A DNA stretch of 64,000 bases from JACKII01 sp041687435 (GCA_041687435.1 JAWLBX010000016.1:1-64000); one strand, 5' to 3'; shown: positions 15,828 to 25,437, numbered from the stretch's first letter. The notes: generated by a model not told the origin, from the letters alone. A program made the numbers and translations.

Positions 15828-15902
15828 TGGTGCCGCCGGAGTGGATTGAACACTCGACCTCACCCTTACCAAGGGTGCGCTCTACCACTGAGCTACGGCG
15901 GC
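15828..15902 (-). tRNA. tRNA-Thr (anticodon GGT), island integration site
   Basis: The reverse complement folds as a cloverleaf: acceptor GCCGCCG paired with CGGCGGC, discriminator A and an encoded CCA (15828-15830). The D-arm is GCTC AGTGGTAGA GCGC. The anticodon arm CACCC TTGGTAA GGGTG carries anticodon GGT. The T-arm has GAGTG TTCAATC CACTC. The gene is intact: integration restored its 3' end. Islands A and B lie directly downstream of its 3' end. Its upstream side faces the normal chromosome. Confidence 0.95.
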
Positions 15903-16041
15903 ATGACCAGAAAGGCGGGCTCTTAATGCCAGCACGGACGCGCCGTTGCAAGCCTGGGACTCCGCGACCGCTTGACCTTGCGGAAGGCGCTCTTCTATCT
16001 AGCGCAACACCGAATGGCAAGCCCCAATGAAAGCCCGACCG

Positions 16042-16233
16042 ATGGCGAGCGACTCCAAGCCTGCGCCGCAAAAGCCCGGCGCCGACAAGGCCGAGCGTCT
16101 GGCCCAGCAACTGCGTGCCAACCTTCGCCGGCGCAAGGCCCAGGCAACCGCCCGGCGCGATGGCTCTGACCCCACCGACACAACAGACACCCCGGCGGCT
16201 TCGCCCGCGGACGAAGGGAACACCGACCGATGA
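16042..16233 (+). CDS. Small basic hypothetical protein upstream of dcd
   Basis: The 63-residue protein is rich in Arg, Lys and Ala ([22 protein letters not shown]), followed by an acidic/Thr/Pro tail. I choose the ATG giving MASDSK; an in-frame ATG 15 nt upstream is possible. Its stop overlaps the dcd start as ATGA, which supports real translation and coupling. Short proteins with an RLAxQLRANLxRRKAQ helix are, as I recall, common in Rhodospirillales as unannotated hypotheticals. Function unknown. Confidence 0.6.
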   Translation: MASDSKPAPQKPGADKAERLAQQLRANLRRRKAQATARRDGSDPTDTTDTPAASPADEGNTDR

Positions 16234-16784
16234 GCATCATGCCCGACACCTGGATCCGCGAGCAGGCCACGCAAAACGGCATGATCGAGCCGTTTGCCGA
16301 CCGCCAGCACCGCGAGGGCACCATTTCCTACGGTGTTTCCAGCTATGGCTACGACGCGCGCGTCGCCAGCGAATTCCGCATTTTCACCAATGTCGATTCG
16401 GTGATCGTCGATCCCAAGGCGTTTTCGGAACAAAGCTTCGTCGAGCGCGACACGGATGTTTGCGTCATTCCGCCGAACTCGTTTGCGCTGGCCCGCACGG
16501 TGGAATATTTCCGCATCCCGCGCGACGTGCTGGTGATCTGTCTCGGCAAATCGACCTATGCCCGCTGCGGCATCATCGTCAACGTGACGCCGCTGGAGCC
16601 GGAGTGGGAAGGCCATGTGACGCTGGAATTTTCCAATACCACCCCCCTTCCCGCCCGAATCTATGCCAATGAAGGCGCCTGTCAGTTCCTGTTCCTGAAA
16701 GCCGACCAGACGTGCGAAGTGTCCTATGCCGACCGTGCCGGAAAATATATGGGCCAGCGCGGCGTGACGCTGCCGCGGCTGTGA
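16230..16784 (+). CDS. dcd: dCTP deaminase
   Basis: The 184-residue enzyme deaminates dCTP to dUTP for thymidylate synthesis. Family motifs are visible: [21 protein letters not shown] near the N terminus, the core [32 protein letters not shown] with the catalytic Glu and substrate-binding residues, and the C-terminal [14 protein letters not shown]. The length equals the usual bacterial type. It is translationally coupled to the small basic protein upstream, with murA 28 nt downstream. It is the first clearly chromosomal gene beyond the tRNA-Thr island. Confidence 0.97.
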   Translation: MSIMPDTWIREQATQNGMIEPFADRQHREGTISYGVSSYGYDARVASEFRIFTNVDSVIVDPKAFSEQSFVERDTDVCVIPPNSFALARTVEYFRIPRDVLVICLGKSTYARCGIIVNVTPLEPEWEGHVTLEFSNTTPLPARIYANEGACQFLFLKADQTCEVSYADRAGKYMGQRGVTLPRL

Positions 16785-16812
16785 CCCCCGCCTTGCCTGG
16801 AGTGCAGCCCGC

Positions 16813-18092
<1,280 letters not shown>

Positions 18093-18096
<4 letters not shown>

Positions 18097-18509
18097 GCGA
18101 GCCGTTGAAACTGCGCGCGCGCGATGCGCAGGATATGGCCGTCCTCTCTGCCATGATCCAAGACGCACTCGTCCCGATTGCCGACATGGCCTATCTGACC
18201 GACGACAAACGCTTTGTCTTGGCACTGAACCGCTACCGCTGGGACCATCCGGCCGAACCGAGCCGCATCCACGCCCTGCTGACCGTGCAGAATGTGACGC
18301 GAGTGCAGACCAAAGGCCTGGACCGCCGCAAGCCCGACCGCATCCACAACCTGTTGAGCCTGACCTTCGATGGCGAGGCCCTGCTGGCCGCCTTCGCAGG
18401 TGGCGGCAGCATGTGGCTGGAGGCCGCCGATCTTGACTGCTTGCTGGAAGACGTGGGCGAGCCATGGCCGGCCCAGGCGGTGCCCGAGCACCCTGTCGGC
18501 GACGCCTGA
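18093..18509 (+). CDS. DUF2948 family protein
   Basis: The 138-residue protein starts inside the murA stop (ATGA). It has the DUF2948 pattern: [55 protein letters not shown] and [42 protein letters not shown]2948 proteins are of unknown function and, as I recall, usually sit between murA and hisD in alphaproteobacteria. Here hisD is not adjacent and a dehydrogenase follows instead. No membrane segments or catalytic motifs seen. Confidence 0.9.
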
Positions 18510-18667
18510 CCGCCGATAACGGCCGGGGGCATCCCCAAAACCCGACCCGATGCGGCCACGGTCTTGCTTTTACGGCACAGCAGTTGACCGTCATTGGCTT
18601 CGCCTGCAGACAGCACCTATATACAGAACATCACTGGCCGATTGTCATGAAGGAAGGGAACGTACCC

Positions 18668-20116
18668 ATGGACTTAAAAGATCCCAAGCTGTTCCGCCAA
18701 CAGGCCTACCTGAACGGCGCTTGGTCCGATGCTGACAACGGCGAGAGCGTGCCGGTCACCAATCCCTCCACCAACGAGGTTATCGGCCATGTACCCAACA
18801 TGGGGCCGGATGAAACCCGCCGCGCCATAGAGGCCGCGAATGCCGCTTGGCCGGCCTGGCGGGCCAAGACCGCCAAGGAACGCGCCGACATCCTGCGCCG
18901 GTGGAACGACCTGATGCTGGAGAATGCGGACGATCTGGGCAAGATCATGACGCTGGAACAGGGCAAGCCGTTCCAGGAGGCCAAGGGCGAGGTCGCCTAT
19001 GGCGCCAGCTTCATCGAATGGTTCGCGGAGGAAGGGCGCCGCATCTATGGCGACGTGATCCCCGCGCACCAGGGCGATAAGCGCATCATCGTGCTGAAGG
19101 AGCCGGTGGGCGTCTGCTGCGCCATCACCCCCTGGAACTTCCCCAACGCCATGATCACCCGCAAGGCCGGCCCGGCGCTGGCCGCAGGCTGTCCGATGGT
19201 GGTGAAACCCGCGTCGGCCACGCCATTCAGCGCACTGGCCGTCGCCGAACTGGGCGAGCGCGCCGGCATTCCGCCGGGCGTGTTCAGCGTCGTGACCGGG
19301 CGCGCCGGGCCGATCGGCACCGAAATGTGCACCAACCCCATTGTGCGCAAGGTGACCTTCACTGGCTCGACCCCGGTCGGCAAAGTGCTGATGAAGCAAA
19401 CCGCCGACACGGTGAAGAAGGTCTCGATGGAACTGGGCGGCAACGCGCCCTTCCTGGTGTTCGATGACGCCGACATCGACGCCGCGGTCGAAGGCGCGAT
19501 TGCCAGCAAGTACCGCAATGCCGGCCAGACCTGCGTCTGCTCCAACCGCCTGTACGTGCAGGCCGGCGTCTATGACAAATTCGTCGAGAAGCTGGTCGCC
19601 GCCGTTCAAAAACTCCCCGTCGGCGACGGCATGGAGCCGGGCGTTCTGATCGGCCCGCTGATCGACGACGCTGCGGTCGACAAGGTGGAGGAGCATATCG
19701 GCGACGCCGTCGGCAAGGGGGCACGCATCGTCCTCGGCGGCAAGCGCCACTCCCTCGGCGGCACCTTCTTCGAACCGACCGTGGTTGCCGATGTGACTCA
19801 GGACATGCTGGTCTCCAAGGACGAAACCTTCGGCCCGCTCGCCCCCGTCTTCAAGTTCGAGACCGAAGCGGACGCCATCCGGATGGCCAACGATACCGAA
19901 TTCGGCCTCGCCAGCTATTTCTATTCCAAGGACATGGCCCGCATCTGGCGCGTGTCGGAGGCGCTGGAATACGGCATTGTTGGTGTGAACACCGGCCTGA
20001 TTTCCACCGCCGTCGCCCCGTTCGGCGGCATGAAGGAAAGCGGCCTTGGTCGCGAGGGCTCCAAATATGGGATTGAGGACTATCTGGAAACCAAATACGT
20101 CTGCATGAGCATTTGA
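18668..20116 (+). CDS. gabD: NAD(P)-dependent succinate-semialdehyde dehydrogenase
   Basis: The 482-residue aldehyde dehydrogenase oxidises succinate semialdehyde to succinate in GABA breakdown. The start ATG has GGAAGGGAA about 8 nt upstream; an ATG 21 nt earlier would bury that site. Motifs: the cofactor-binding ITPWNFPNAMITRKAGPALAAG, GSTPVGK, catalytic Glu in VSMELGGNAPFLVF, and GQTCVCSNRLYVQ with the catalytic Cys plus a second Cys, a pattern of GabD. The C-terminal VNTGLISTAVAPFGGMKESGLGREGS also fits. No GABA aminotransferase is next to it; a class III aminotransferase lies at 46.7 kb. Confidence 0.9.
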   Translation: MDLKDPKLFRQQAYLNGAWSDADNGESVPVTNPSTNEVIGHVPNMGPDETRRAIEAANAAWPAWRAKTAKERADILRRWNDLMLENADDLGKIMTLEQGKPFQEAKGEVAYGASFIEWFAEEGRRIYGDVIPAHQGDKRIIVLKEPVGVCCAITPWNFPNAMITRKAGPALAAGCPMVVKPASATPFSALAVAELGERAGIPPGVFSVVTGRAGPIGTEMCTNPIVRKVTFTGSTPVGKVLMKQTADTVKKVSMELGGNAPFLVFDDADIDAAVEGAIASKYRNAGQTCVCSNRLYVQAGVYDKFVEKLVAAVQKLPVGDGMEPGVLIGPLIDDAAVDKVEEHIGDAVGKGARIVLGGKRHSLGGTFFEPTVVADVTQDMLVSKDETFGPLAPVFKFETEADAIRMANDTEFGLASYFYSKDMARIWRVSEALEYGIVGVNTGLISTAVAPFGGMKESGLGREGSKYGIEDYLETKYVCMSI

Positions 20117-20147
20117 GGCCCCTTTCCCCATCCCTCAGTTCTGGCTC

Positions 20148-20183
20148 GTCATTGCAAACCCGCCAAAGCGGATTTGCAATGAC
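20148..20183. repeat. REP-like palindrome
   Basis: Two 16-nt arms (20148-20163 and 20168-20183) pair with a single mismatch around a CAAA loop; the outer arms are GTCATTGCAAA and TTTGCAATGAC. No T-run follows, so it is not a classic terminator. It resembles the short palindromes beginning GTCATTGC that are scattered in many genomes. It lies between gabD and pgsA and may limit readthrough. Confidence 0.55.
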
Positions 20184-20202
20184 GGTTGGAGGCTGAATTC
20201 CC

Positions 20203-20766
20203 TTGCACCGCCATATCCCCAATTTTCTGACCGCGCTGCGTGTTGCGGCCGCGTTCGTCCCGCTCGCCCTGTTGGCCACCGCCCCGGCGACTGCCGCAGG
20301 CGTGGCGCTGATCCTGCTGGCGATAGCCGCCATAACAGACTACCTTGACGGCAAGCTGGCGCGGGCCTGGAGTGTCACCTCGCGACTCGGCCAGGTGCTG
20401 GATTCTATCGGCGACAAGCTGATCCTGGCCAGCCTGATCGTGCTCGCTATCGTCCATGGCCTGTTCGGCCCCATCGGCACCGGCATCGCCCTGCTGCTTC
20501 TGCTGCGCGAGATCTGGGTCGGCGGGCTGCGGGAAGGTTTGGGACAACGCTCCTCCTTGCTTAGTGCCACACAAACCGCCAAATGGAAGACGGCCCTGCA
20601 ATTCACCGGGCTGCTGTTGGTGTTCGCCAATGCCTCGGCCGGTTTTGGGTTTGGCTGGGTGGCAGAATTTGCGCTGGCGCCGGCAACGCTGCTCAGCCTT
20701 ATCAGCGCTTGGGATTATTCACGCCGCGGCTTGGCCGCACTGGCAGAGGAGGATGCGCCCCAATGA
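20203..20766 (+). CDS. pgsA: CDP-alcohol phosphatidyltransferase (PgsA-like)
   Basis: This is a 187-residue integral membrane enzyme of phospholipid synthesis, most likely CDP-diacylglycerol--glycerol-3-phosphate 3-phosphatidyltransferase. The CDP-alcohol signature is complete: D-x2-DG-x2-AR-x8-G-x3-D-x3-D in DYLDGKLARAWSVTSRLGQV followed by LDSIGDK. Five to six hydrophobic segments follow the NFLTALRVAAAF start motif. The start is TTG 20203, supported by GGAGG 10 nt upstream. The stop overlaps moaD as ATGA. Pairing with moaD/moaE is a conserved arrangement in several alphaproteobacteria as I recall. Substrate assignment rests on similarity only. Confidence 0.85.
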   Translation: MHRHIPNFLTALRVAAAFVPLALLATAPATAAGVALILLAIAAITDYLDGKLARAWSVTSRLGQVLDSIGDKLILASLIVLAIVHGLFGPIGTGIALLLLLREIWVGGLREGLGQRSSLLSATQTAKWKTALQFTGLLLVFANASAGFGFGWVAEFALAPATLLSLISAWDYSRRGLAALAEEDAPQ

Positions 20767-21014
20767 ATGTGCTCTATTTCGCCTGGGTTCGCACCAAAAT
20801 CGGCAAGGGCCGCGAGGACGTGACCCCACCCTCAACGGTCGTCACCGTCGCCGATCTGGCCGCCTGGCTGCGGCAGCAAAGCCCCGGCCATGCGGAGGCC
20901 TTTGGCAACCTCGCCTGTATCCGCGCCGCCATCAACCAGGAATTCGTCGAGCCGGACACGCCGATTCCTGCCGGGGCAGAGATCGCCTTCTTCCCGCCGG
21001 TGACGGGAGGCTGA
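20763..21014 (+). CDS. moaD: Molybdopterin synthase sulfur-carrier subunit
   Basis: The 83-residue ubiquitin-fold protein is thiocarboxylated at its C-terminal Gly-Gly (FFPPVTGG, present) and donates sulfur for molybdopterin formation. The N-terminal MNVLYFAWVRTKIGKG and the AINQEFVEPDTPI core fit MoaD. The ATG overlaps the pgsA stop, and moaE begins 4 nt after its stop, so the two synthase subunits are coexpressed. Confidence 0.95.
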   Translation: MNVLYFAWVRTKIGKGREDVTPPSTVVTVADLAAWLRQQSPGHAEAFGNLACIRAAINQEFVEPDTPIPAGAEIAFFPPVTGG

Positions 21015-21018
21015 GGCC

Positions 21019-21486
21019 ATGACCGTGCGCATCCAGGCGGAGCGGTTCGACACCGGTGCCGAGATTGACACCCTCGCCGCCGGAAATACCGCCATCGGCG
21101 GCGTCGCCAGCTTTACCGGCTATGTCCGCGATTTTTCAACCGAATCGGGCGTCACCGCCATGACGCTGGAACACTATCCCGGCATGACAGAACGCATGCT
21201 GGAGCAGATCGAAACAGAAGCGCGTCAGCGTTGGCAGCTGGAAGCCTCGCTCATCATCCACCGCTATGGCCGCATGACCGTGGGCGAACCTATCGTCCTG
21301 GTTGTCACGGCCGCCAGCCACCGCCAGGCTGCATTCGAAAGTGCGGAATTCCTGATGGATTGGCTCAAGACCAAGGCGCCGTTCTGGAAGTGCGAGGAAA
21401 CGGCCGACGGCCGGGAACACTGGGTCGATGCCCGCGAAAGCGATGACCTTGCCGCCGCCCGCTGGGGCGGGTTACCCTGCGGGTAG
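21019..21486 (+). CDS. moaE: Molybdopterin synthase catalytic subunit
   Basis: The 155-residue partner of MoaD converts cyclic pyranopterin monophosphate to molybdopterin. Family motifs: ASFTGYVRDF, LEHYPGMTERMLEQI, IIHRYGRMTVGEPIVLVVTA, SHRQAAFESAEFLMDWLKTKAPFWKCE (with the catalytic Lys residues) and the terminal W-VDAR. The length is normal. It directly follows moaD. Other moa genes are not in the window. Confidence 0.96.
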   Translation: MTVRIQAERFDTGAEIDTLAAGNTAIGGVASFTGYVRDFSTESGVTAMTLEHYPGMTERMLEQIETEARQRWQLEASLIIHRYGRMTVGEPIVLVVTAASHRQAAFESAEFLMDWLKTKAPFWKCEETADGREHWVDARESDDLAAARWGGLPCG

Positions 21487-21570
21487 CGACCAAGTGCGCA
21501 GAAGCGCACACTGGCCGCACGGCATAGACTGACCATCAACGGCACATCCTCTCTGCGGGGCAATAACTTC

Positions 21571-22848
21571 ATGCTCGCTTCACTGCGCGCTCCCATCTTC
21601 CGGGCCTTGAATGCCCGGATGTTTTATGGGTGGACGGTTCTGTTCGTCGCCTCGCTGATCATGTTCGGCACCGGCCCGGGCCAGTCGCACCTGATCGGCC
21701 TGTTTTTCGATCCGATCCAGGCAGAACTCGGCCTCGACCGCACGGAAATCGCGCTGGCGTATGGTTCCGCCACCCTGTTCGCCGCACTGCTGCTGCCGCG
21801 CATGGGCCGGCTGGTGGATCGGTTCGGGCCGGCCAACATGATCGCCTTGATCGCCTTCGGGCTGGGTCTCGCCGCAATTGCTTTCAGCTTCGTTAACGGC
21901 TGGATTTTTCTCGCCCTCGGCTTCGGCGCTCTGCGCTTCCTCGGCCAGGGCTCGCTGATGCTGAACTGCGCGACCATGACCTCGCAATGGTTCAACAAGA
22001 AGCGCGGCCTGGCGCTCGGCCTGATGTCGCTGGGCTTCCCGATTTCCATCGCCCTGCACCCGCCCCTGACCCAATGGCTGATCGCCAGCTTCGGCTGGCG
22101 CGAGGCCTGGATCTGGCTCGGTGTGATGACCTGGGTGATGCTGATCCCGCCGGCGCTGCTGTTCCTCTACAACCGGCCGGAGGATGTGGGCCTCAGGCCG
22201 GATGGCGAGGCGGCGCTGAGGGAAGGCGAAAGCGCGCCGCCATTGGTCGGCTATACGCGCGCGCAGGCGCTCCGCATGCCGGCCTTTTATTTGATTGTCG
22301 CCGGGCTGTTCTCGCTGTCCATGCTGGTGACCAGCCTGCATGTCGAATACACCGGCATTTTGAAAATGCACGGGCTGGACCCGCTGGTTGCCGCCAGCAT
22401 GTTCACCATCAGCGGCATCACGGCCGCGGTGCTGATGCCCATCACCGGCCGGCTGCTCGATATTCTGCCGACAAAATGGATGTTTTTCGGCGGCCTCTGG
22501 GTGCAGGCGCTGTCGCTGGTCTCGATCACCTTCGTCAACAGCTGGGAAACCGCCGTGGCGTTCGCCATGATTTTCGGCCTGAACAATGCCGTGACCATGA
22601 CCTACGTCGGGTTTCTCTGGCCGCGCTATTTCGGGCGCAAGTTCCTGGGATCGATCCAGGGGACCGGCCAGATGATCGTCATCTTCGGCGCCAGCGTCGG
22701 GCCGCTGCCATTGGGCTGGGCGCTGGATGTCTGGGGCGAGTACGACACCATGCTGCGCCTGCTGGCGCTGATACCGATTACGATCTCGGTCCTGGTCGCG
22801 CTTCTGCTTCAGGCGCCGAAACTGCCGACGCCGGACGAGCAGGAATAG
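21571..22848 (+). CDS. MFS transporter, monocarboxylate/oxalate-formate-like
   Basis: The 425-residue protein has about twelve hydrophobic segments, a typical MFS size. The loop between TM2 and TM3 carries LLPRMGRLVDRFGPANM, and WFNKKRGLALGLMSLG follows TM4, features shared with the MCT/OFA branches of MFS. The central cytoplasmic loop has NRPEDVGLRPDGE, again a hallmark of this branch. The substrate cannot be read from sequence; small carboxylates are the usual guess. It stands alone, convergent with the secreted protein gene 7 nt downstream. Confidence 0.85.
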   Translation: MLASLRAPIFRALNARMFYGWTVLFVASLIMFGTGPGQSHLIGLFFDPIQAELGLDRTEIALAYGSATLFAALLLPRMGRLVDRFGPANMIALIAFGLGLAAIAFSFVNGWIFLALGFGALRFLGQGSLMLNCATMTSQWFNKKRGLALGLMSLGFPISIALHPPLTQWLIASFGWREAWIWLGVMTWVMLIPPALLFLYNRPEDVGLRPDGEAALREGESAPPLVGYTRAQALRMPAFYLIVAGLFSLSMLVTSLHVEYTGILKMHGLDPLVAASMFTISGITAAVLMPITGRLLDILPTKWMFFGGLWVQALSLVSITFVNSWETAVAFAMIFGLNNAVTMTYVGFLWPRYFGRKFLGSIQGTGQMIVIFGASVGPLPLGWALDVWGEYDTMLRLLALIPITISVLVALLLQAPKLPTPDEQE

Positions 22849-22855
22849 GCGCGCC

Positions 22856-23272
22856 TCAGCGCGCCTTTACACCCAGGACGGCGCCGGCGCAGGTATCGGC
22901 TGCCGGCAGCCCGAACGCCAGATAATACACCGAGGAGCGTTCAGGCTCGATGGTCAGCATCGATTGCAGGGCCTCGCCTTCCTTGTTGTTCAACAACGGT
23001 TTGCGCGCGCCGGACTGAAGTTCGAACGTCACGCCCTCTGCACCGCAAATCACCAGTTGATAGGACATGCGGCTCGACAGCACGTTGTCGTCGACAACGC
23101 TGGTGATCTTGCCGTCCTGGCCATCCAGCGCATAGGTATTCAGCACATTATAGCCCGCGTCCAGTTGGCCCTTGCACTGTTCGATCTGGGCTGCGGTATC
23201 GCAGGCCGCGTGCGCGGCACCGGCAAACAGCACCACGCCGGCAGCGAATGCCGCCAAAGTCCGGTTCAGCAT
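22856..23272 (-). CDS. Secreted hypothetical protein
   Basis: The 138-residue protein starts at an ATG preceded by AGAGGAAA. A Sec signal peptide (MLNRTLAAFAAGVVLFAGAAHA, cleaved before ACD) precedes a mature part with four cysteines (ACDTAAQIEQCKG, QLVICGAEG, ADTCAGAV), suggesting two disulfides in the periplasm. I do not recognise a domain. The mature protein looks globular with a beta-rich C-terminal half. Convergent with the MFS gene and just downstream of the propeller gene on the same strand. Confidence 0.7.
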   Translation of the reverse strand: MLNRTLAAFAAGVVLFAGAAHAACDTAAQIEQCKGQLDAGYNVLNTYALDGQDGKITSVVDDNVLSSRMSYQLVICGAEGVTFELQSGARKPLLNNKEGEALQSMLTIEPERSSVYYLAFGLPAADTCAGAVLGVKAR

Positions 23273-23379
23273 CTTTTGGGATTTCCTCTGTATCGTCTTG
23301 TATCGCCTGAGGCTTGCCGTTACTAGACAATCTCGGGCGATGGAATGCAAGCCGGTAGCGGCGCACCGGCCGCCAGCGC

Positions 23380-24435
23380 CTACCCGCACGTAACGCAGTA
23401 AATGTCCTTAACATCCCCGGGGATGGACAGGTCGGACCAAGTTTCGCCGCCATCCTGCGTGCCGAACACTTCGCCATCATAGCGTGCACCGATATACACC
23501 TGATTGGGATCGTCACGGTGCAGGCCGATGGACATGATCGTGCCATGCACCTGCACCTTGTCGAACCGGCCCCAGGTCTTGCCCGCATCGGTGGAGCGGT
23601 AGAGGCCGCCGTCATGGCTCGCGGCGGCCACGCTGAGCGCGGCATAGACGGTTTCCGGTTGGCTGGGGGAGACGCGCACGTCGCGGCCGTAGGTGGTGGG
23701 CGAGAAATTCTTGGCCTCCAGGTCGCGCCACGTCTTGCCGCCGTCGCGGCTCTCGAACAGGCCCATGCGCAGCGCGATCAGCACCGCATCCGGGTCCGCC
23801 GGGCATATGGTGAGCGCGTGCCCGTCCAGCATGCCCTCCGCCGTGTTGTCCGAAACAATCTTGCTGGAAAGATGCGGCAGTTTCGACATCTCGACCAACG
23901 GCCCGCCGCAATCTGCCCAAGTCTGGCCGCTGTCATGGCTGACCATGGCGCCGCCGAATTCCAGCGCGGCGAAGATCGTATCGGGCTTGGCCGGATGTTG
24001 AGCCAGCCGCATGACACGGCTTTCGAACGGTGCGTCCAACCGTTTCGGGATTCCGGGATTGGGCAGTTCCTTCCAGGATTCCCCCATGTCCTCCGACACG
24101 AAAACACTGACCGGCGAGCCGCCAGCGTAAATCCGGTTCGGTTCGCGGCTGTCGACCATGAAAGACCACACCTGCCGCGACGGCTCCGGAAACTTCGCGC
24201 GCTTCCAGGTCGTGCCGCGATCGGTGGAGCGGTAGACGCCGTCGACCGTGCCGGCCAGCACCACGTCCGGGTTGGCCGGATGCACCATCACATAGTGCGT
24301 TTCCTTTTCCCCGAACACATTCTGCCACTCGCCGCCGGGTGCGGCCGGCCGGCGAAACACGCCAAAGGCGCCGGTGGCATCCGGGCGGCCGACATAACCG
24401 GCAAGCGCGGCGAAAATATGAGTCTGATCAAGCAT
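23380..24435 (-). CDS. BNR/Asp-box beta-propeller protein (sortilin/exo-alpha-sialidase-like fold)
   Basis: The 351-residue protein has six Asp-box motifs (S/T-x-D-x-G-x-T/S-W): YRSTDRGTTW, FVSEDMGESW, MVSHDSGQTW, FESRDGGKTW, YRSTDAGKTW and FGTQDGGETW. They indicate a six- or seven-bladed propeller, as in glycosidases, sortilin and photosystem assembly factors. There is no signal peptide, so a cytoplasmic role is likely, and no sialidase Arg triad is evident. Start ATG has GAGGA upstream. It is divergent from the nitroreductase gene. Function unknown. Confidence 0.8.
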   Translation of the reverse strand: MLDQTHIFAALAGYVGRPDATGAFGVFRRPAAPGGEWQNVFGEKETHYVMVHPANPDVVLAGTVDGVYRSTDRGTTWKRAKFPEPSRQVWSFMVDSREPNRIYAGGSPVSVFVSEDMGESWKELPNPGIPKRLDAPFESRVMRLAQHPAKPDTIFAALEFGGAMVSHDSGQTWADCGGPLVEMSKLPHLSSKIVSDNTAEGMLDGHALTICPADPDAVLIALRMGLFESRDGGKTWRDLEAKNFSPTTYGRDVRVSPSQPETVYAALSVAAASHDGGLYRSTDAGKTWGRFDKVQVHGTIMSIGLHRDDPNQVYIGARYDGEVFGTQDGGETWSDLSIPGDVKDIYCVTCG

Positions 24436-24615
24436 GGCGATTTCCTCTGGCAGGCTGGGCCTTTGTTTCCTGCCTTACACTGTAACTGCCTTTGGCGGCG
24501 ACGATAAGCCGGTTCGTGCGCCCTCTGCCGCAGTGCCCGGCCACGGGCTTGACGCCCCCCCTGCCGCCTGCATCAATCACCGCGAACTGAGCAAGCATGA
24601 ACAGTGGAGCCCGAA

Positions 24616-25290
24616 ATGGATTTCAACGAACTGGTGCGCACCCGCCGCAGCATCCGCGGCTACAAGAAAGACCCGGTGCCGCGCGCGGTGATCGAGGAGA
24701 TCATCGAGGTGGCGAAGGGCGCACCGTCGTCCATGAACACCCAACCCTGGCATGTGCATGTCGTCGCTGGCGCCGTGCTCGACCAAATCCGCCAGCAAAA
24801 CATGGAAGCGATGGCAAACGGCGCAGAGGTTTATCGCGATATCCCGATCCATCCCGCCTACGACGGTATTCACCGCCACCGGCAGGTGGAGATCGCCAAG
24901 CAATTGTTTGCAGCCATGGGCATTGCCCGGGAGGACAAGGAACGGCGGCAGGATTGGGTGCTGCGCGGCTTCCGCCAGTTCGATGCCCCGGTGTCGCTGG
25001 TTCTCACCTACGACCGAGAGATGGACCCCGGCGCGATCGGCCATTTCGACATGGGTGCATTGTCCTACGGCATCGTACTGGCCGCCTGGGATCGCGGTCT
25101 CGGCACGGTCATCAACGGCCAAGGCATCATGCGCTCCGATATCGTGCGCGAGGTGCTGAACCTGCCGGATAACGAGGTCATCATGACCTGCATCGCCATG
25201 GGCTACCCGGATGAGGACTTCTCTGCCAACGCCGTCAAAGCCCACCGCGAGCCAAACGATAGTATTGTTCGGTATCATGGAATGGAATGA
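24616..25290 (+). CDS. Nitroreductase family FMN oxidoreductase
   Basis: The 224-residue protein has the nitroreductase fold: FNELVRTRRSIRGYKKDPVP at the N terminus (phosphate-binding Arg-Arg-Ser), AKGAPSSMNTQPWHVHVV (FMN binding), DMGALSYGIVLAAWDRGLGTVIN and the C-terminal IAMGYPDEDF. Such enzymes reduce nitro compounds or quinones with NAD(P)H as FMN homodimers. The start ATG has GGAG 7 nt upstream. The gene is divergent from the propeller gene and convergent with the D-aminoacylase gene, with two strong hairpins between. The physiological substrate is unknown. Confidence 0.9.
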   Translation: MDFNELVRTRRSIRGYKKDPVPRAVIEEIIEVAKGAPSSMNTQPWHVHVVAGAVLDQIRQQNMEAMANGAEVYRDIPIHPAYDGIHRHRQVEIAKQLFAAMGIAREDKERRQDWVLRGFRQFDAPVSLVLTYDREMDPGAIGHFDMGALSYGIVLAAWDRGLGTVINGQGIMRSDIVREVLNLPDNEVIMTCIAMGYPDEDFSANAVKAHREPNDSIVRYHGME

Positions 25291-25337
25291 GAAAGCGCGG
25301 CCGCATCCCTGCCTGACGCAAACGCTTGAAAGCAAAC

Positions 25338-25418
25338 GCCCCGGCCAGCGCATTCCGCACCGGCCGGGGCGGGGCCAACTGCAACCACCGCAGCCAGGAT
25401 TCAAAACCCCGGCTGCGG
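25338..25418. terminator. Pair of strong hairpins between convergent genes
   Basis: GCCCCGGCC (25338-25346) pairs with GGCCGGGGC (25362-25370), and CCGCAGCC (25388-25395) with GGCTGCGG (25411-25418, followed by CTTTGG). They lie between the nitroreductase and D-aminoacylase genes, which converge here, so they probably act as bidirectional terminators. Confidence 0.6.
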
Positions 25419-25437
25419 CTTTGGTTCAATCAGCCGG

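Larger units (their letters stand above)
7132..15852. mobile_element. Island unit B: 8.7-kb integrative element at tRNA-Thr with primase genes and a Type IIL restriction-modification enzyme
   Basis: The unit is flanked by direct repeats of the tRNA-Thr 3' end (7132-7156, 15828-15852), with a second exact 21-nt direct repeat just inside each end (7264-7284, 15750-15770). Gene order: tyrosine integrase, AlpA-like regulator, zinc-finger/Toprim primase, DUF3987 protein, small ORF with repeat array, MmeI-like restriction-modification enzyme, tRNA. No capsid, tail, relaxase or secretion genes are present. The layout resembles P4-like satellites or non-conjugative genomic islands that carry their own replication module. 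Confidence 0.8.

Noticed and set aside
15830..16030. Plus-strand frame beginning MPPEWIEHSTS
   Set aside because: It is the antisense reading of tRNA-Thr plus downstream DNA, not a gene. It is useful only for showing how the serine recombinase frame would continue.
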